In this document: positions 1 to 8,254 of the stretch, in pieces
Layout: every line of letters begins with the position of its first letter
Numbering within the stretch: position 1 is the stretch's first letter
DNA from: DATFLS01 sp964413425
GTDB lineage: Bacteria > Fidelibacterota > JAANXI01
Reading direction: 5' to 3'
Assembly (NCBI GenBank): GCA_964413425.1
Contig: CAYPST010000001.1
Coordinates: 1-64,000 of the forward strand
Length of the DNA stretch: 64,000 nt
The notes under the pieces: model-generated
Seen by the model: the letters and a program-made list of their open reading frames with translations, nothing else
What the model was told of the DNA's origin: nothing
The model's database searches: none
Made by a program: the position numbers and the translations under genes

Positions 1-169
1 GGAGTCTCTTCGAGGCCTTCGGCAAAGAGATCCCGTGACGACGGGACAAAGAAACCAGAACATATCACTGCCCAACCCTCGCAATAAATTGTGAAGATGT
101 GTTCTCTCCAGAATAAACATAAGTTAGGTTCAGCATCTTGGACCAGAACCATATTTTCTAAACACTCTC
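1..169. repeat. Family 1 dispersed repeat, partial/composite copy A
   Basis: The window opens inside a repeat that also occurs near 4.8, 25.4 and 36.7 kb. The hairpin TCCCGTGACGACGGGA is at 31-46 and the element-type right end ATTTTCTAAACACTCTC is at 153-169. The stretch 112-169 is nearly identical to 25678-25735. The first bases contain TCTCTTCGAGGC, the reverse complement of the left-arm motif GCCTCGAAGAGA of the full copies, so this copy looks rearranged or carries a piece of an inverted neighbour. Its left end lies outside the window or is lost. No coding region is seen from here to 406. Confidence 0.7.
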
Positions 170-406
170 ATTAACTATTGAATTCCGGAAGCAAAAAATG
201 TACACAGCATTCCATATTCAGTAACTTCCCGTGAGTGTTGCAGAGCAGTGTGTACAACACAAAAACTGTCGTATACGGACAGATTACAAGGGATTCTAAT
301 CAAGAGATGTGAGTCAAACAGGGATAGACTTTCCCCGAGGATGTACAAACTTCTTGGCTATCCTTCAACTGCCAAATGTCCGGGAGCCAGGAGAAAGGAA
401 GCGAAC

Positions 407-2305
407 TCAGGAGACTTCCGCAGTTGTGTGCTGGGCGTATTCGGCGATCCGTCTCAACTTATCCGTGATATGCCCGGTCGACAGTCCGACCCGGTCCAGT
501 ACCTCACTACGCGATCCGTGTTCGATAAATTTATCAGGCAGGGCCAGATTCGTCATCCGAACTGTCCCTGGATAATTCTCCTGGATATACTGGAGAATAT
601 AATTCCCGGCCCCGCCTATCTGTGAATTTTCCTCGAGCGTCACGAGATGTGAATATTGTTTTACGATTGTCCTCAACATCTCAGTATCCAGGGGTTTGAT
701 GAATCGCATATTCACCAATCCGGCATTATATCCTTCTCTGGACAGAACCTCGATGGCCATTTGTGCACGATGTACAGTTGCCCCCACCGCCAGAACCATC
801 ACTTCTTCTCCTGGGTTGATCACTTCCCAGCTGCCGATGTCCAGGATGTTTGGTTCCGCATCGGGATCATAGGCCACACACGATTCCTTGGGATACCGAA
901 GAGTAAAGGGACCTCCATTATATTGTTTCGCTGTATACATGAGATCCCGCAATTCATTGCCATCTTTGGGAGCAGAGATCACCATGTTGGGCACGTGTAA
1001 CAGATAGGAAAGATCAAACGCGCCTTGATGGGTTGCACCATCGCCTCCCACTACTCCGGCCCGATCCAGGCAAAAGATCACCGGCAACTTTTGAAGGGCA
1101 ACATCATGAATGAGATGATCGTAGGCACGCTGCATGAACGTGGAGTAGATCGCACACACCGGTTTCATTCCTTCCGCGGCAAGTCCTCCGGCAAACGTGA
1201 CCGCGTGCCCCTCGGCAATCCCGACGTCAAAGTATCGATCCGCAAATTTTTCACTGTACTCCACCAGCCCGGATCCCTCCCGCATGGCCGGAGTAATGGC
1301 AACGATTCTCTCGTCTTCTTCAGCCATCCGGATAAGGGTTTCTCCAAACACGTTTGAATAGTTAGGTAATGCATTCGCTGCCGACTGCTTCGCAGCCTTA
1401 CCCTTGACACTATGGAACCGAACCGGACTGCTTTCGACGTTCGGATACCCCTTTCCCTTTTCCGTTAATACGTGAATGAGCACAGGGGTTCTTATATCTT
1501 TTATCGCATCCAGCGTGTCAATCAATTCATGCACATCGTGCCCTTTGATAGGACCAAAATAGCGTATCCCCAACTCATCGAAAAGGATGCCTGGAGTCAG
1601 AAAGTTTTTTAATCCCTCTTCCATCTTACGCACCACATAACGAACCTGTCGGGAACCACTGGGTAACTTCCCGGTGAGATTCCACATTTCATCCCGGATT
1701 TTATTATAGAGCGGATTCGTGATAATTTTCGCCAGATAATGATGGATGGCACCTACATTCGGTGAAATCGACATCTCATTATCATTCAGGATAATGGTCA
1801 GCTGTTTGCGCATGGTGCCAACGTTATTCAATCCTTCGTAGGCCAAGCCTCCAGTGAGAGCTCCATCACCAACAATCGCTGCCACCCGATAATTTTTCCG
1901 CTGGACCTCTCTGGCGGCTACCATTCCGAGGGCGGCGGAAATGGCCGTACTGGCATGGCCTGCTCCGAACGCATCGTACTCGCTCTCCTCCCGGTGACAG
2001 AAGGGTGCCAGGCCATTCAGTTGCCGGATAGTTTTTAATCCCTCTCGCCGTCCGGTAAGTACTTTATGCGCGTACGCCTGATGACCGACATCCCAGACCA
2101 GTTTATCCGCAGGAGTGTCATAAAGATAGTGGAGCGCGACCGTCAATTCAATCGCTCCCAGAGTAGGAGCTAAATGTCCTCCAACCCGATCCACAATCTG
2201 AATAATATACTGGCGTAATTCTTCACACAGTTGTGGCAGCTGTTCACGTGAGAGTGCCTTCACATCCCGAGGTGAATTGATCTGCGGCAGGATTGTATAT
2301 TTCAC
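407..2305 (-). CDS. dxs: 1-deoxy-D-xylulose-5-phosphate synthase
   Basis: Thiamine-diphosphate enzyme that condenses pyruvate with glyceraldehyde 3-phosphate to give DXP, the first step of the MEP isoprenoid pathway (cytosolic). The 632-residue length is normal for the family. Visible motifs are GHLAP (about 43-47), DVGHQAYAHK (about 72-81), the thiamine-diphosphate motif beginning GDGALTGG (about 146) and ending in NDN (about 174-176), and the transketolase pyrimidine-binding segment GGDGATHQGAFD (about 420). The start is GTG, chosen because AGAAGGAGA lies 5 bases upstream and the N-terminus aligns with the family. It is the last gene of ispH-pdxS-pdxT-dxs, 14 bases after pdxT, which suggests cotranscription. 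Identity is very secure. Confidence 0.98.
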   Translation of the reverse strand: MKYTILPQINSPRDVKALSREQLPQLCEELRQYIIQIVDRVGGHLAPTLGAIELTVALHYLYDTPADKLVWDVGHQAYAHKVLTGRREGLKTIRQLNGLAPFCHREESEYDAFGAGHASTAISAALGMVAAREVQRKNYRVAAIVGDGALTGGLAYEGLNNVGTMRKQLTIILNDNEMSISPNVGAIHHYLAKIITNPLYNKIRDEMWNLTGKLPSGSRQVRYVVRKMEEGLKNFLTPGILFDELGIRYFGPIKGHDVHELIDTLDAIKDIRTPVLIHVLTEKGKGYPNVESSPVRFHSVKGKAAKQSAANALPNYSNVFGETLIRMAEEDERIVAITPAMREGSGLVEYSEKFADRYFDVGIAEGHAVTFAGGLAAEGMKPVCAIYSTFMQRAYDHLIHDVALQKLPVIFCLDRAGVVGGDGATHQGAFDLSYLLHVPNMVISAPKDGNELRDLMYTAKQYNGGPFTLRYPKESCVAYDPDAEPNILDIGSWEVINPGEEVMVLAVGATVHRAQMAIEVLSREGYNAGLVNMRFIKPLDTEMLRTIVKQYSHLVTLEENSQIGGAGNYILQYIQENYPGTVRMTNLALPDKFIEHGSRSEVLDRVGLSTGHITDKLRRIAEYAQHTTAEVS

Positions 2306-2319
2306 TATGGTCTCCTTCT

Positions 2320-2925
2320 CTACCTCTTACCGATGTACCGGGCAGCGGTTGAGAATGCGCTCCGGCAGATGTTCTTTATAAAATAACTGTGTATTTCTGT
2401 ACTCTCAGTCAGTTCCGGGTGGAATGTGGAAGCCAATGCCAATCCCTGTTGCACCAATACCGGTTCTCCCTGCAAGGTCCCGAGGATACCTACACCAGGG
2501 CCGGTCGTCAGGATACGTGGAGCACGGATAAAGATCGCCGGGACGGAATGTGCTTTCCGATGATTCTGAAATGTCACCTGGGCGGTGAATGAATTGATTT
2601 GACGGCCGTATGCATTTCTCGTGAGTGTCATATCAATCACGTTCCAGGGAATGACCTTCTCACTATCGACCCGGGTACCCAACAGGATGGCCCCTGCACA
2701 GGTTCCGAACACGGGATGGGACGTGGCATAGCGCTGCAACTCATCCAGCCAGTGTTCTGATTGCAGCACCTTGGTCATGGTTGTGCTCTCACCGCCAGGA
2801 ATGATCAGAGCGTCGACGGTCAAATCAGCCGGGTACCGCACCAGTCGATGGCTGACGTCCAGCCGATCCAGCATCTCCTGGTGCTTCCGGAACGCCCCCT
2901 GAATGGCTAAAATTCCAACCCGCAT
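2320..2925 (-). CDS. pdxT: Pyridoxal 5'-phosphate synthase glutaminase subunit PdxT
   Basis: Class I glutamine amidotransferase that hydrolyses glutamine and channels ammonia to PdxS for DXP-independent pyridoxal phosphate synthesis. It is 201 residues, normal length. The glutaminase triad is visible: Cys76 in GTCAG, His169 and Glu171 in HPEL. GGEST (44-48) forms the oxyanion region. The start is ATG. It follows pdxS by 8 bases and precedes dxs by 14, so the two PLP synthase subunits are made together. The C-terminal tail after about residue 185 is slightly longer than usual and of no clear function. Confidence 0.97.
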   Translation of the reverse strand: MRVGILAIQGAFRKHQEMLDRLDVSHRLVRYPADLTVDALIIPGGESTTMTKVLQSEHWLDELQRYATSHPVFGTCAGAILLGTRVDSEKVIPWNVIDMTLTRNAYGRQINSFTAQVTFQNHRKAHSVPAIFIRAPRILTTGPGVGILGTLQGEPVLVQQGLALASTFHPELTESTEIHSYFIKNICRSAFSTAARYIGKR

Positions 2926-2933
2926 TGTGACGC

Positions 2934-3815
2934 TTACCAGCCTCTGCCCGCTAATCGCTCTTCGGCAGGAATATCGCTGATATTAATTCCCACCATGGCT
3001 TCCCCCAGTCCTTCCGAGATGCGTGCCAGTTCCTCGGGATCATCATAATGGGTGACCGCCCGCACAATGGCTTCCGCCCGATGTTTCGGATCGGAAGATT
3101 TGAAAATACCCGATCCCACAAAGCAGCTTTCAGCCCCCAGTTGCATCATCATTGCCGCATCAGCGGGAGTCGCGACACCTCCGGCTGCGAAATTCGGCAC
3201 AGGAAGCTTTCCAATTTTGGCCACCTGCTTGACCAGTTCATACGGTGCTCCTAATTCCCTGGATACAGACATCAACTGGTCTTCACGCAGCACTGTGAGC
3301 CGATGAATCTCGTTCTGCACCGCCCGCATGTGCCGGACGGCTTCCACCACATTGCCGGTTCCGGCTTCGCCTTTGGTTCGTATGAGCGCTGCCCCTTCCC
3401 CAATGCGCCGCAAGGCTTCGCCCAGATTTCGACAGCCGCACACAACCGGGATGCTGAAATCATGCTTGTTGATATGATTCGCTTCATCCGCCGGGGTAAG
3501 CACTTCGCTTTCGTCAATAAAATCTATCTCCAGGGATTCCAGTATCTGGGCTTCCACAAAATGACCGATGCGACATTTCGCCATCACCGGAATAGAGACT
3601 GCTGCTTGAATTTCCCGGATTAATTGAGGATCTGACATCCGGGCAACCCCGCCCTGGACTCGAATATCCGCCGGGATGCGCTCCAGCGCCATCACTGCAA
3701 CGGCACCGGATTCTTCCGCTATTGTCGCCTGTTCCGCATTGGTGACGTCCATGATGACCCCACCTTTCAACATCTCGGCAAGTCCTACTTTCACTTCAAA
3801 CGATCCTTTTTCCAT
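2934..3815 (-). CDS. pdxS: Pyridoxal 5'-phosphate synthase subunit PdxS
   Basis: TIM-barrel synthase that builds PLP from ribose 5-phosphate, glyceraldehyde 3-phosphate and ammonia delivered by PdxT. At 293 residues it is full length. The two lysines that carry substrate and intermediates in this family are present: Lys80 in MAKCRIGH and Lys148 in RTKGEAGTG. Asp23 lies in the conserved IMDVTN segment. The start is ATG with AAGGAG upstream. It lies between ispH (12 bases away) and pdxT (8 bases away). It is one of the most conserved proteins in the window. Confidence 0.98.
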   Translation of the reverse strand: MEKGSFEVKVGLAEMLKGGVIMDVTNAEQATIAEESGAVAVMALERIPADIRVQGGVARMSDPQLIREIQAAVSIPVMAKCRIGHFVEAQILESLEIDFIDESEVLTPADEANHINKHDFSIPVVCGCRNLGEALRRIGEGAALIRTKGEAGTGNVVEAVRHMRAVQNEIHRLTVLREDQLMSVSRELGAPYELVKQVAKIGKLPVPNFAAGGVATPADAAMMMQLGAESCFVGSGIFKSSDPKHRAEAIVRAVTHYDDPEELARISEGLGEAMVGINISDIPAEERLAGRGW

Positions 3816-3827
3816 AACTGATACTCC

Positions 3828-4682
3828 TTACATCTCTTCCAAAACAGATGCTTTGGAAAAGGTCTTTACACGATCCAATACTTCTTCGATGGTAGAATCC
3901 GGAGTGGAAGCGCCCGCATGAACGCCCACGCTCCGGACATTCTCAAACCACTCAGGATTCAGGTCATCAGCACCCTCCACCTGGTAGGAATTCTCGTTCA
4001 ACGTGGTGGCGATACTGGTCAATCGCTTGGTGTTTGCACTCGTGAAGGAACCGATGACGATCATCACGTCGTTCGACGTTGCTAATTCCTTTAATTCTGC
4101 CTGATTCTGCCTGGTGGGATGACAGATGGTGTTTACGAACCTGAGATCTTTTACCTTCATCATCAAAATACTGATAATCTCCTGTACATTCTCTACCATC
4201 TGAGTGGATTGGGATACCACGCCCCCCCGTTTTTTCTTTCGCAATTGCCGGGCTTCTTCAGGAGTGGATATTACAATCGGTTTCTTCACCTGACTCATGA
4301 TCCCCACCACTTCATCGTGTCCTTTGTCACCTATGATATATATTTGCCTCCCCTCTTGTTCCATCGCCCGCACTTCTTCATGAATTTCATGGACCAGGGG
4401 ACAGGTTGCATCGATGATCCGGAGATCTCGCTGTTGCGCTGCTTCCCAAGTTTCGACCGGTGTCCCATGCGCGCGGAACAGTACCGGCCCGTCCTGTACC
4501 TCGTCCAGCGAATCCACCACGTGCACTCCGGTTTCTGCCAATTCCCGCACAACCCGCTCATTATGGACTATATCACCTAACATATATACCTGGCCGTATT
4601 GCTGTGCGGAATCTTTGGCAAGCTGCACTGCGTCCCGAACTCCGAAGCAAAATCCGGCATGTCTGGCAACGGTTATCTTCAT
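3828..4682 (-). CDS. ispH: 4-hydroxy-3-methylbut-2-enyl diphosphate reductase
   Basis: Iron-sulfur reductase that converts HMBPP into isopentenyl and dimethylallyl diphosphate, the last MEP step. It is 284 residues. The three cluster ligands are Cys12 (GFCFGV), Cys94 (DATCP) and Cys187 (NTICHPT). His40 (HNE) and His72 (AHGTP) match substrate-binding positions, and the segment GSFTSANT is typical. It is the first gene of the ispH-pdxS-pdxT-dxs unit, so the first and last MEP enzymes share one operon. A family 1 repeat lies about 95 bases upstream, between this gene and dcd, so the element is close to the likely promoter. Confidence 0.98.
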   Translation of the reverse strand: MKITVARHAGFCFGVRDAVQLAKDSAQQYGQVYMLGDIVHNERVVRELAETGVHVVDSLDEVQDGPVLFRAHGTPVETWEAAQQRDLRIIDATCPLVHEIHEEVRAMEQEGRQIYIIGDKGHDEVVGIMSQVKKPIVISTPEEARQLRKKKRGGVVSQSTQMVENVQEIISILMMKVKDLRFVNTICHPTRQNQAELKELATSNDVMIVIGSFTSANTKRLTSIATTLNENSYQVEGADDLNPEWFENVRSVGVHAGASTPDSTIEEVLDRVKTFSKASVLEEM

Positions 4683-4777
4683 CTTGTCTATCCTGTACTA
4701 GGTCCTTTTACAGTTAGTAAACCTATCGAAAAAATAGGTGATAAATCGTATGGTTGCAAGTTGCCTTTTTCCCGATT

Positions 4778-5006
4778 GAGTCTATTTAGAAAACGCCTCG
4801 AAGAGATCCCGTGACGACGGGACAAAGACCGCTCCGAAGGAGAGCCTCTGGCTCGAAGGGCGCCCCAACGGGATCCCTCGGGACAAAGAAAATATACAAT
4901 ATATCCGTCCAAATAGCGGAATACATTGTGCGTATATCTTCTCTCCATACTCAACCGAAGCCACGTGCACCACCTTGTATCAGACACATGTTTTCTCAAC
5001 ACTCTC
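4778..5006. mobile_element. Family 1 MITE-like element, copy B
   Basis: A 229-bp gene-free element. Its left end is GAGTCTATTTAGAAAAC (4778-4794). Its right end is GTTTTCTCAACACTCTC (4990-5006), whose reverse complement matches the left end at 13 of 17 positions. The bases CGATT immediately precede (4773-4777) and immediately follow (5007-5011) the element, a perfect 5-bp direct repeat as left by transposition. The left arm carries the hairpin TCCCGT-GACG-ACGGGA (4807-4822); the right arm (about 4889-5006) is close to 25556-25673. No transposase is encoded, so it would have to be moved by a transposase elsewhere. This is inferred from structure alone. Confidence 0.75.
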
Positions 5007-5120
5007 CGATTGTATTTCGTGCACGATTCTGCTGGCTCCACAGCATAGCAATATACTCAGCAGAATGCAGACTGTTCCCACGAAATCCCTTCAACACAGG
5101 GATGTGAGCCGTTATTGCGC

Positions 5121-5678
5121 TTATGAGACTCGTGCCGGAGTGATCCCGCGCTGCGACTGATACTTCCCCTGTTTATCCCTATAGGAAATCTCGCATACAT
5201 CATTGCTTTCAAAGAAGAGCACCTGGCTGAGACCTTCATTGGAATAGATTTTCGCAGGCAGAGGAGTGGTATTCGAAATTTCGAGGGTTACGTGCCCTTC
5301 CCATTCCGGTTCGAACGGAGTCACATTCACAATGATTCCGCATCGTGCATAGGTAGATTTCCCCACACAAATGGTCATGATATTTCTGGGAATCCGGAAG
5401 TACTCCATGCTCCGGGCTAATGCAAAACTATTCGGGGGGATGATGCATACCGCACCCTGGAAATCGATAAACGACTGCGGATCAAAATCCTTCGGATCGA
5501 CGATTGAATTATTCACGTTCGTGAATATTTTATATTCATCTGCCACCCTCAGATCGTACCCATAGGAGGAGAGCCCGTAGGAGATAACATCTCTGGAAAT
5601 ATTTCCTCGCTCGAATGGTTCAATCATACCATGCTCTCTCGCCATTCTCTCTATCCAATGATCCGGTCTAATACTCAT
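5121..5678 (-). CDS. dcd: dCTP deaminase
   Basis: Deaminates dCTP to dUTP (or to dUMP in bifunctional members), supplying thymidylate precursors. It is 185 residues in the dUTPase-fold superfamily. The catalytic glutamate is Glu133 in TLEISN. The nucleotide-binding stretch GKSTYARCG (about 106-114) and the motif SSYGYDLR are present. The ATG overlaps the nrnA stop by 4 bases (ATGA), which indicates translational coupling. Whether it is mono- or bifunctional cannot be decided by eye. Downstream (5026-5066) is a 9-bp inverted repeat without a T tract. Confidence 0.95.
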   Translation of the reverse strand: MSIRPDHWIERMAREHGMIEPFERGNISRDVISYGLSSYGYDLRVADEYKIFTNVNNSIVDPKDFDPQSFIDFQGAVCIIPPNSFALARSMEYFRIPRNIMTICVGKSTYARCGIIVNVTPFEPEWEGHVTLEISNTTPLPAKIYSNEGLSQVLFFESNDVCEISYRDKQGKYQSQRGITPARVS

Positions 5679-6709
5679 GGCACTGCTCGCTCCGCTTTGT
5701 GGTATGGTCTGTTTTCAAAATAGTCGTCAATCGTTCGCTGTACTTCCTGAATGACTTCCGGAATCGTCTCCTGATATGGCTTCTCGATGATAGCCCCGGC
5801 AGCAAACTTATGGCCGCCCCCGTCGAACTTTTTCGCAACGGTATTGATGACGACCTTCCCTTTACTGCGAAAATTCACCCGCGTTTTCTTCGGAGAAACT
5901 TCATGGAACATCACCGCGATCTCTATATCTCCCAGGCTTCGAATGAAATCCGAAAATCCCTCAATATCTTCCGGTTCGGCTCCCACCTCCTGCTGCATTT
6001 TCAGTGTGACCGGGAAATAGGCGATGTGCCGATCTTCTGTGAACTGCAGGTTCTCGATGATCTTCCCAAGCAGTTTCATACGCTCAAGGGAATACGACTC
6101 ATACACATTCCGGTAGACCACATAGGGCTTCACTCCGTATTCCAGCAGCTCTTTGGCGACCTGATGGGTTTCCGGTGTGGTATTGTTAAAACGAAACGAG
6201 CCTGTATCGGTCATCAAAGCGCAGTAAAGCGCCTGGGCAATATTGAAATCAATGGCAGAACGATCCATGGATTTGATCAGCTCGTAAATCATCATCCCGG
6301 TGGCTGCCGCTTCCTCATCGATGATCTCGTGATCGAAACCGTGTTCGGTATGGGGATGATGATCGATGCACAGGGTTGTTCCCTTACTTGCATGAATATC
6401 TTTCCCGAGCTCCCGTAAGCGAGTAAAAGAGCCGATATCCAGAATCATAAAGAGGTCGGCATTTTGCAGCAGGTGTAAATGTCGTTCTCTGTCGTACACC
6501 CGAATCACCCCGTTCGGATCCAGAAACTGATACTCTCTCGAAGTCACGGATGGATTGACAATATGAATTGTCTTGTCCATCTGTTTCAGAAAATAGTAGA
6601 GCGCTATCTCCGAACCAATCCCATCGCCATCCGGACTGACATGGGTGGTCAGCACCAGACGGTCCGCCGATTGAATATACTCTCTTACAGGTTGCCAGTC
6701 TATAGACAT
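5675..6709 (-). CDS. nrnA: DHH/DHHA1 phosphoesterase, NrnA-type oligoribonuclease / pAp phosphatase
   Basis: Cytosolic manganese-dependent phosphoesterase, expected to degrade short oligoribonucleotides and 3'-phosphoadenosine 5'-phosphate. It is 344 residues. The N-terminal DHH domain shows HVSPDGDGIGS (23-33), LDIGS (about 90) and the signature DHHPH (116-120). TDTGSFR lies near 190. The C-terminal DHHA1 domain has GGGHKFAAGA. It is the promoter-proximal gene of a two-gene unit with dcd. Substrate preference (nanoRNA, pAp or cyclic dinucleotide products) cannot be told from sequence. Confidence 0.93.
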   Translation of the reverse strand: MSIDWQPVREYIQSADRLVLTTHVSPDGDGIGSEIALYYFLKQMDKTIHIVNPSVTSREYQFLDPNGVIRVYDRERHLHLLQNADLFMILDIGSFTRLRELGKDIHASKGTTLCIDHHPHTEHGFDHEIIDEEAAATGMMIYELIKSMDRSAIDFNIAQALYCALMTDTGSFRFNNTTPETHQVAKELLEYGVKPYVVYRNVYESYSLERMKLLGKIIENLQFTEDRHIAYFPVTLKMQQEVGAEPEDIEGFSDFIRSLGDIEIAVMFHEVSPKKTRVNFRSKGKVVINTVAKKFDGGGHKFAAGAIIEKPYQETIPEVIQEVQRTIDDYFENRPYHKAERAVP

Positions 6710-7029
6710 AGAAATCTAATTTTCTCTATCATGAAAAACTCATCGAATACACCGGATTAAGATTAATTCATTATTTCTTCCCAGCCAGGTTGTTGTGAAA
6801 AAGATCGGAGAATATATTCCGTGGAAGGGGGAATGTCAAGCGATTCAGCGGAAGGAGGACTATATCAGAAATCCGGAGGCAAAGAATTATACGATTTCTG
6901 TGGCGATTGGCATGGTTCACCTGGTGCCCGCCTCCATAATTCAACGCCGATTTGGCTGGCATCAAACCGGCGCTCACGTCTCAATGAGAGGAGAATTCTA
7001 ACGGGTTTGGCAGAAGAAAGACATCCGTG
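6710..7029. other. Intergenic stretch without a supported gene
   Basis: This is 320 bases between nrnA and nadA. Short open frames exist on both strands (for example 6795-7001 plus and 6771-6977 minus), but they overlap each other, have no recognisable family features and no good ribosome-binding sites. I see no hairpin with a T tract and no family 1 or family 2 repeat. It probably holds the nrnA promoter. Confidence 0.6.
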
Positions 7030-8085
7030 TTATCCGATCTCGAGCATCCGATCCACCGCACGTTTCGCCCGTATCCGGATTTCTTCCGGCACCTGAACCT
7101 CGTACTGGGTGTGTATCAGGGCATCTCTGGTCATTTCCAGGGTGATTTCGTTCATATGCGGGCAGCGGACGCTGCAGAGCCGTAACATCTCTTTGTGGGG
7201 ATTCTCCGCAGCAATATTGTCTCCCATACTGCACTCGGTTAACAGGAGGTATTTGTCGGCGTCCACATCCTCTACGTATTGAATCATGGCTGAAGTGCTG
7301 CCAGAGAAATCCGCGGCTTCCACTACTTCCACACTGCATTCCGGATGAGCCAGGATCACCACTTCGGGAAACTGGGAACGGATATTTTCAATATCTTTGA
7401 CAGTGAATTGCTCATGGACTTCACATCGCCCGTGCCATCCGATAAGATCGTACTGCATTCCATTGTTATTTTTACTGGCCGGTTTTGGCGATCTGGTGGG
7501 GAAAATAATGGATTTTCCGGTCTCCCGGGCAACGTTTCCGGCCAGGTATTCATCCGGAAGGAAGATAACCTGATCAGAGTCCAGCGATTCAACCACGGCC
7601 CTGGCGTTGCTGGAGGTACAACACACATCGCTTTCCGCCTTCACGTCCGCATAGGTGTTCACGTAGGTGACCACCGGTACTCCCGGATATTTTGCACGTA
7701 ACTGACGCACATCCGCCGCAGTGATACTCTCTGCCAGAGAACAGCCGGCCTTCGGGGAGGGAATGAGCACGGTCTTCTCCGGATTCAGTATTTTCGCTGT
7801 CTCCGCCATGAATTTTACTCCACAGAACACAATAATATCTTTTTCGGTCTGTGATGCCTCACGGCTCAAACCCAGCGAATCTCCGGTGATGTCCGGCACG
7901 GTATGGAACAGGGCCGGCTCCATATAGTTATGCCCCAGAATCACTGCATTCCGCTGCTGCTTCAACTCCAATATTTCATACGCTAATTCGGCTTTATAGC
8001 GGAGTTCAGCCGGCGGGACGACTTTCTGTAACTTTTCCTCCATCTGGCGATACAGATTATCGACATCTGTCGCAACAAAACTCAT
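7030..8085 (-). CDS. nadA: Quinolinate synthase
   Basis: Iron-sulfur enzyme that condenses iminoaspartate with dihydroxyacetone phosphate to quinolinate, in de novo NAD synthesis. It is 351 residues in three pseudo-repeats. Likely cluster ligands are Cys115 (KAGCSLA), Cys221 (GRCEVHE) and a cysteine of the C-terminal CSVRCPHM segment (304 or 308). Substrate motifs GHNYM (51-55) and TYVNTYAD are clear. nadB and nadC are not in the window, so this gene stands apart from the rest of its pathway. A perfect 6-bp inverted repeat lies 19-34 bases upstream of the ATG and could be an operator. Confidence 0.97.
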   Translation of the reverse strand: MSFVATDVDNLYRQMEEKLQKVVPPAELRYKAELAYEILELKQQRNAVILGHNYMEPALFHTVPDITGDSLGLSREASQTEKDIIVFCGVKFMAETAKILNPEKTVLIPSPKAGCSLAESITAADVRQLRAKYPGVPVVTYVNTYADVKAESDVCCTSSNARAVVESLDSDQVIFLPDEYLAGNVARETGKSIIFPTRSPKPASKNNNGMQYDLIGWHGRCEVHEQFTVKDIENIRSQFPEVVILAHPECSVEVVEAADFSGSTSAMIQYVEDVDADKYLLLTECSMGDNIAAENPHKEMLRLCSVRCPHMNEITLEMTRDALIHTQYEVQVPEEIRIRAKRAVDRMLEIG

Positions 8086-8103
8086 AGGACTTTTGCCTCT
8101 ATT

Positions 8104-8119
8104 TGTCTATGATTAGACA
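8104..8119. promoter_or_regulatory. Inverted repeat upstream of nadA, possible operator
   Basis: TGTCTA-TGAT-TAGACA, a perfect 6-bp inverted repeat with a 4-base centre, is 19-34 bases before the nadA ATG. Its position suits a repressor site or a small RNA hairpin in the leader. NAD synthesis genes are often regulated by NiaR, NrtR or NadR type repressors in other bacteria, but no regulator gene is in the window and the site does not clearly match a known consensus. Confidence 0.3.
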
Positions 8120-8254
8120 TATCCTGCTTTTGTGCTTCTAACCCGACAATCCGGAGAAAGTTCACACACCGAACGATTATTTCACGCCTCGCAGACAGAA
8201 GGCGCATCCGATATCTTCTCCAACAATCTTTTATGGTCTCCCCCAGCAGTCGGG

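Noticed and set aside
5026..5066. 9-bp inverted repeat ATTCTGCTG/CAGCAGAAT downstream of dcd
   Set aside because: As a terminator it lacks a T tract and has a 23-base loop. It may be chance or part of an old repeat.
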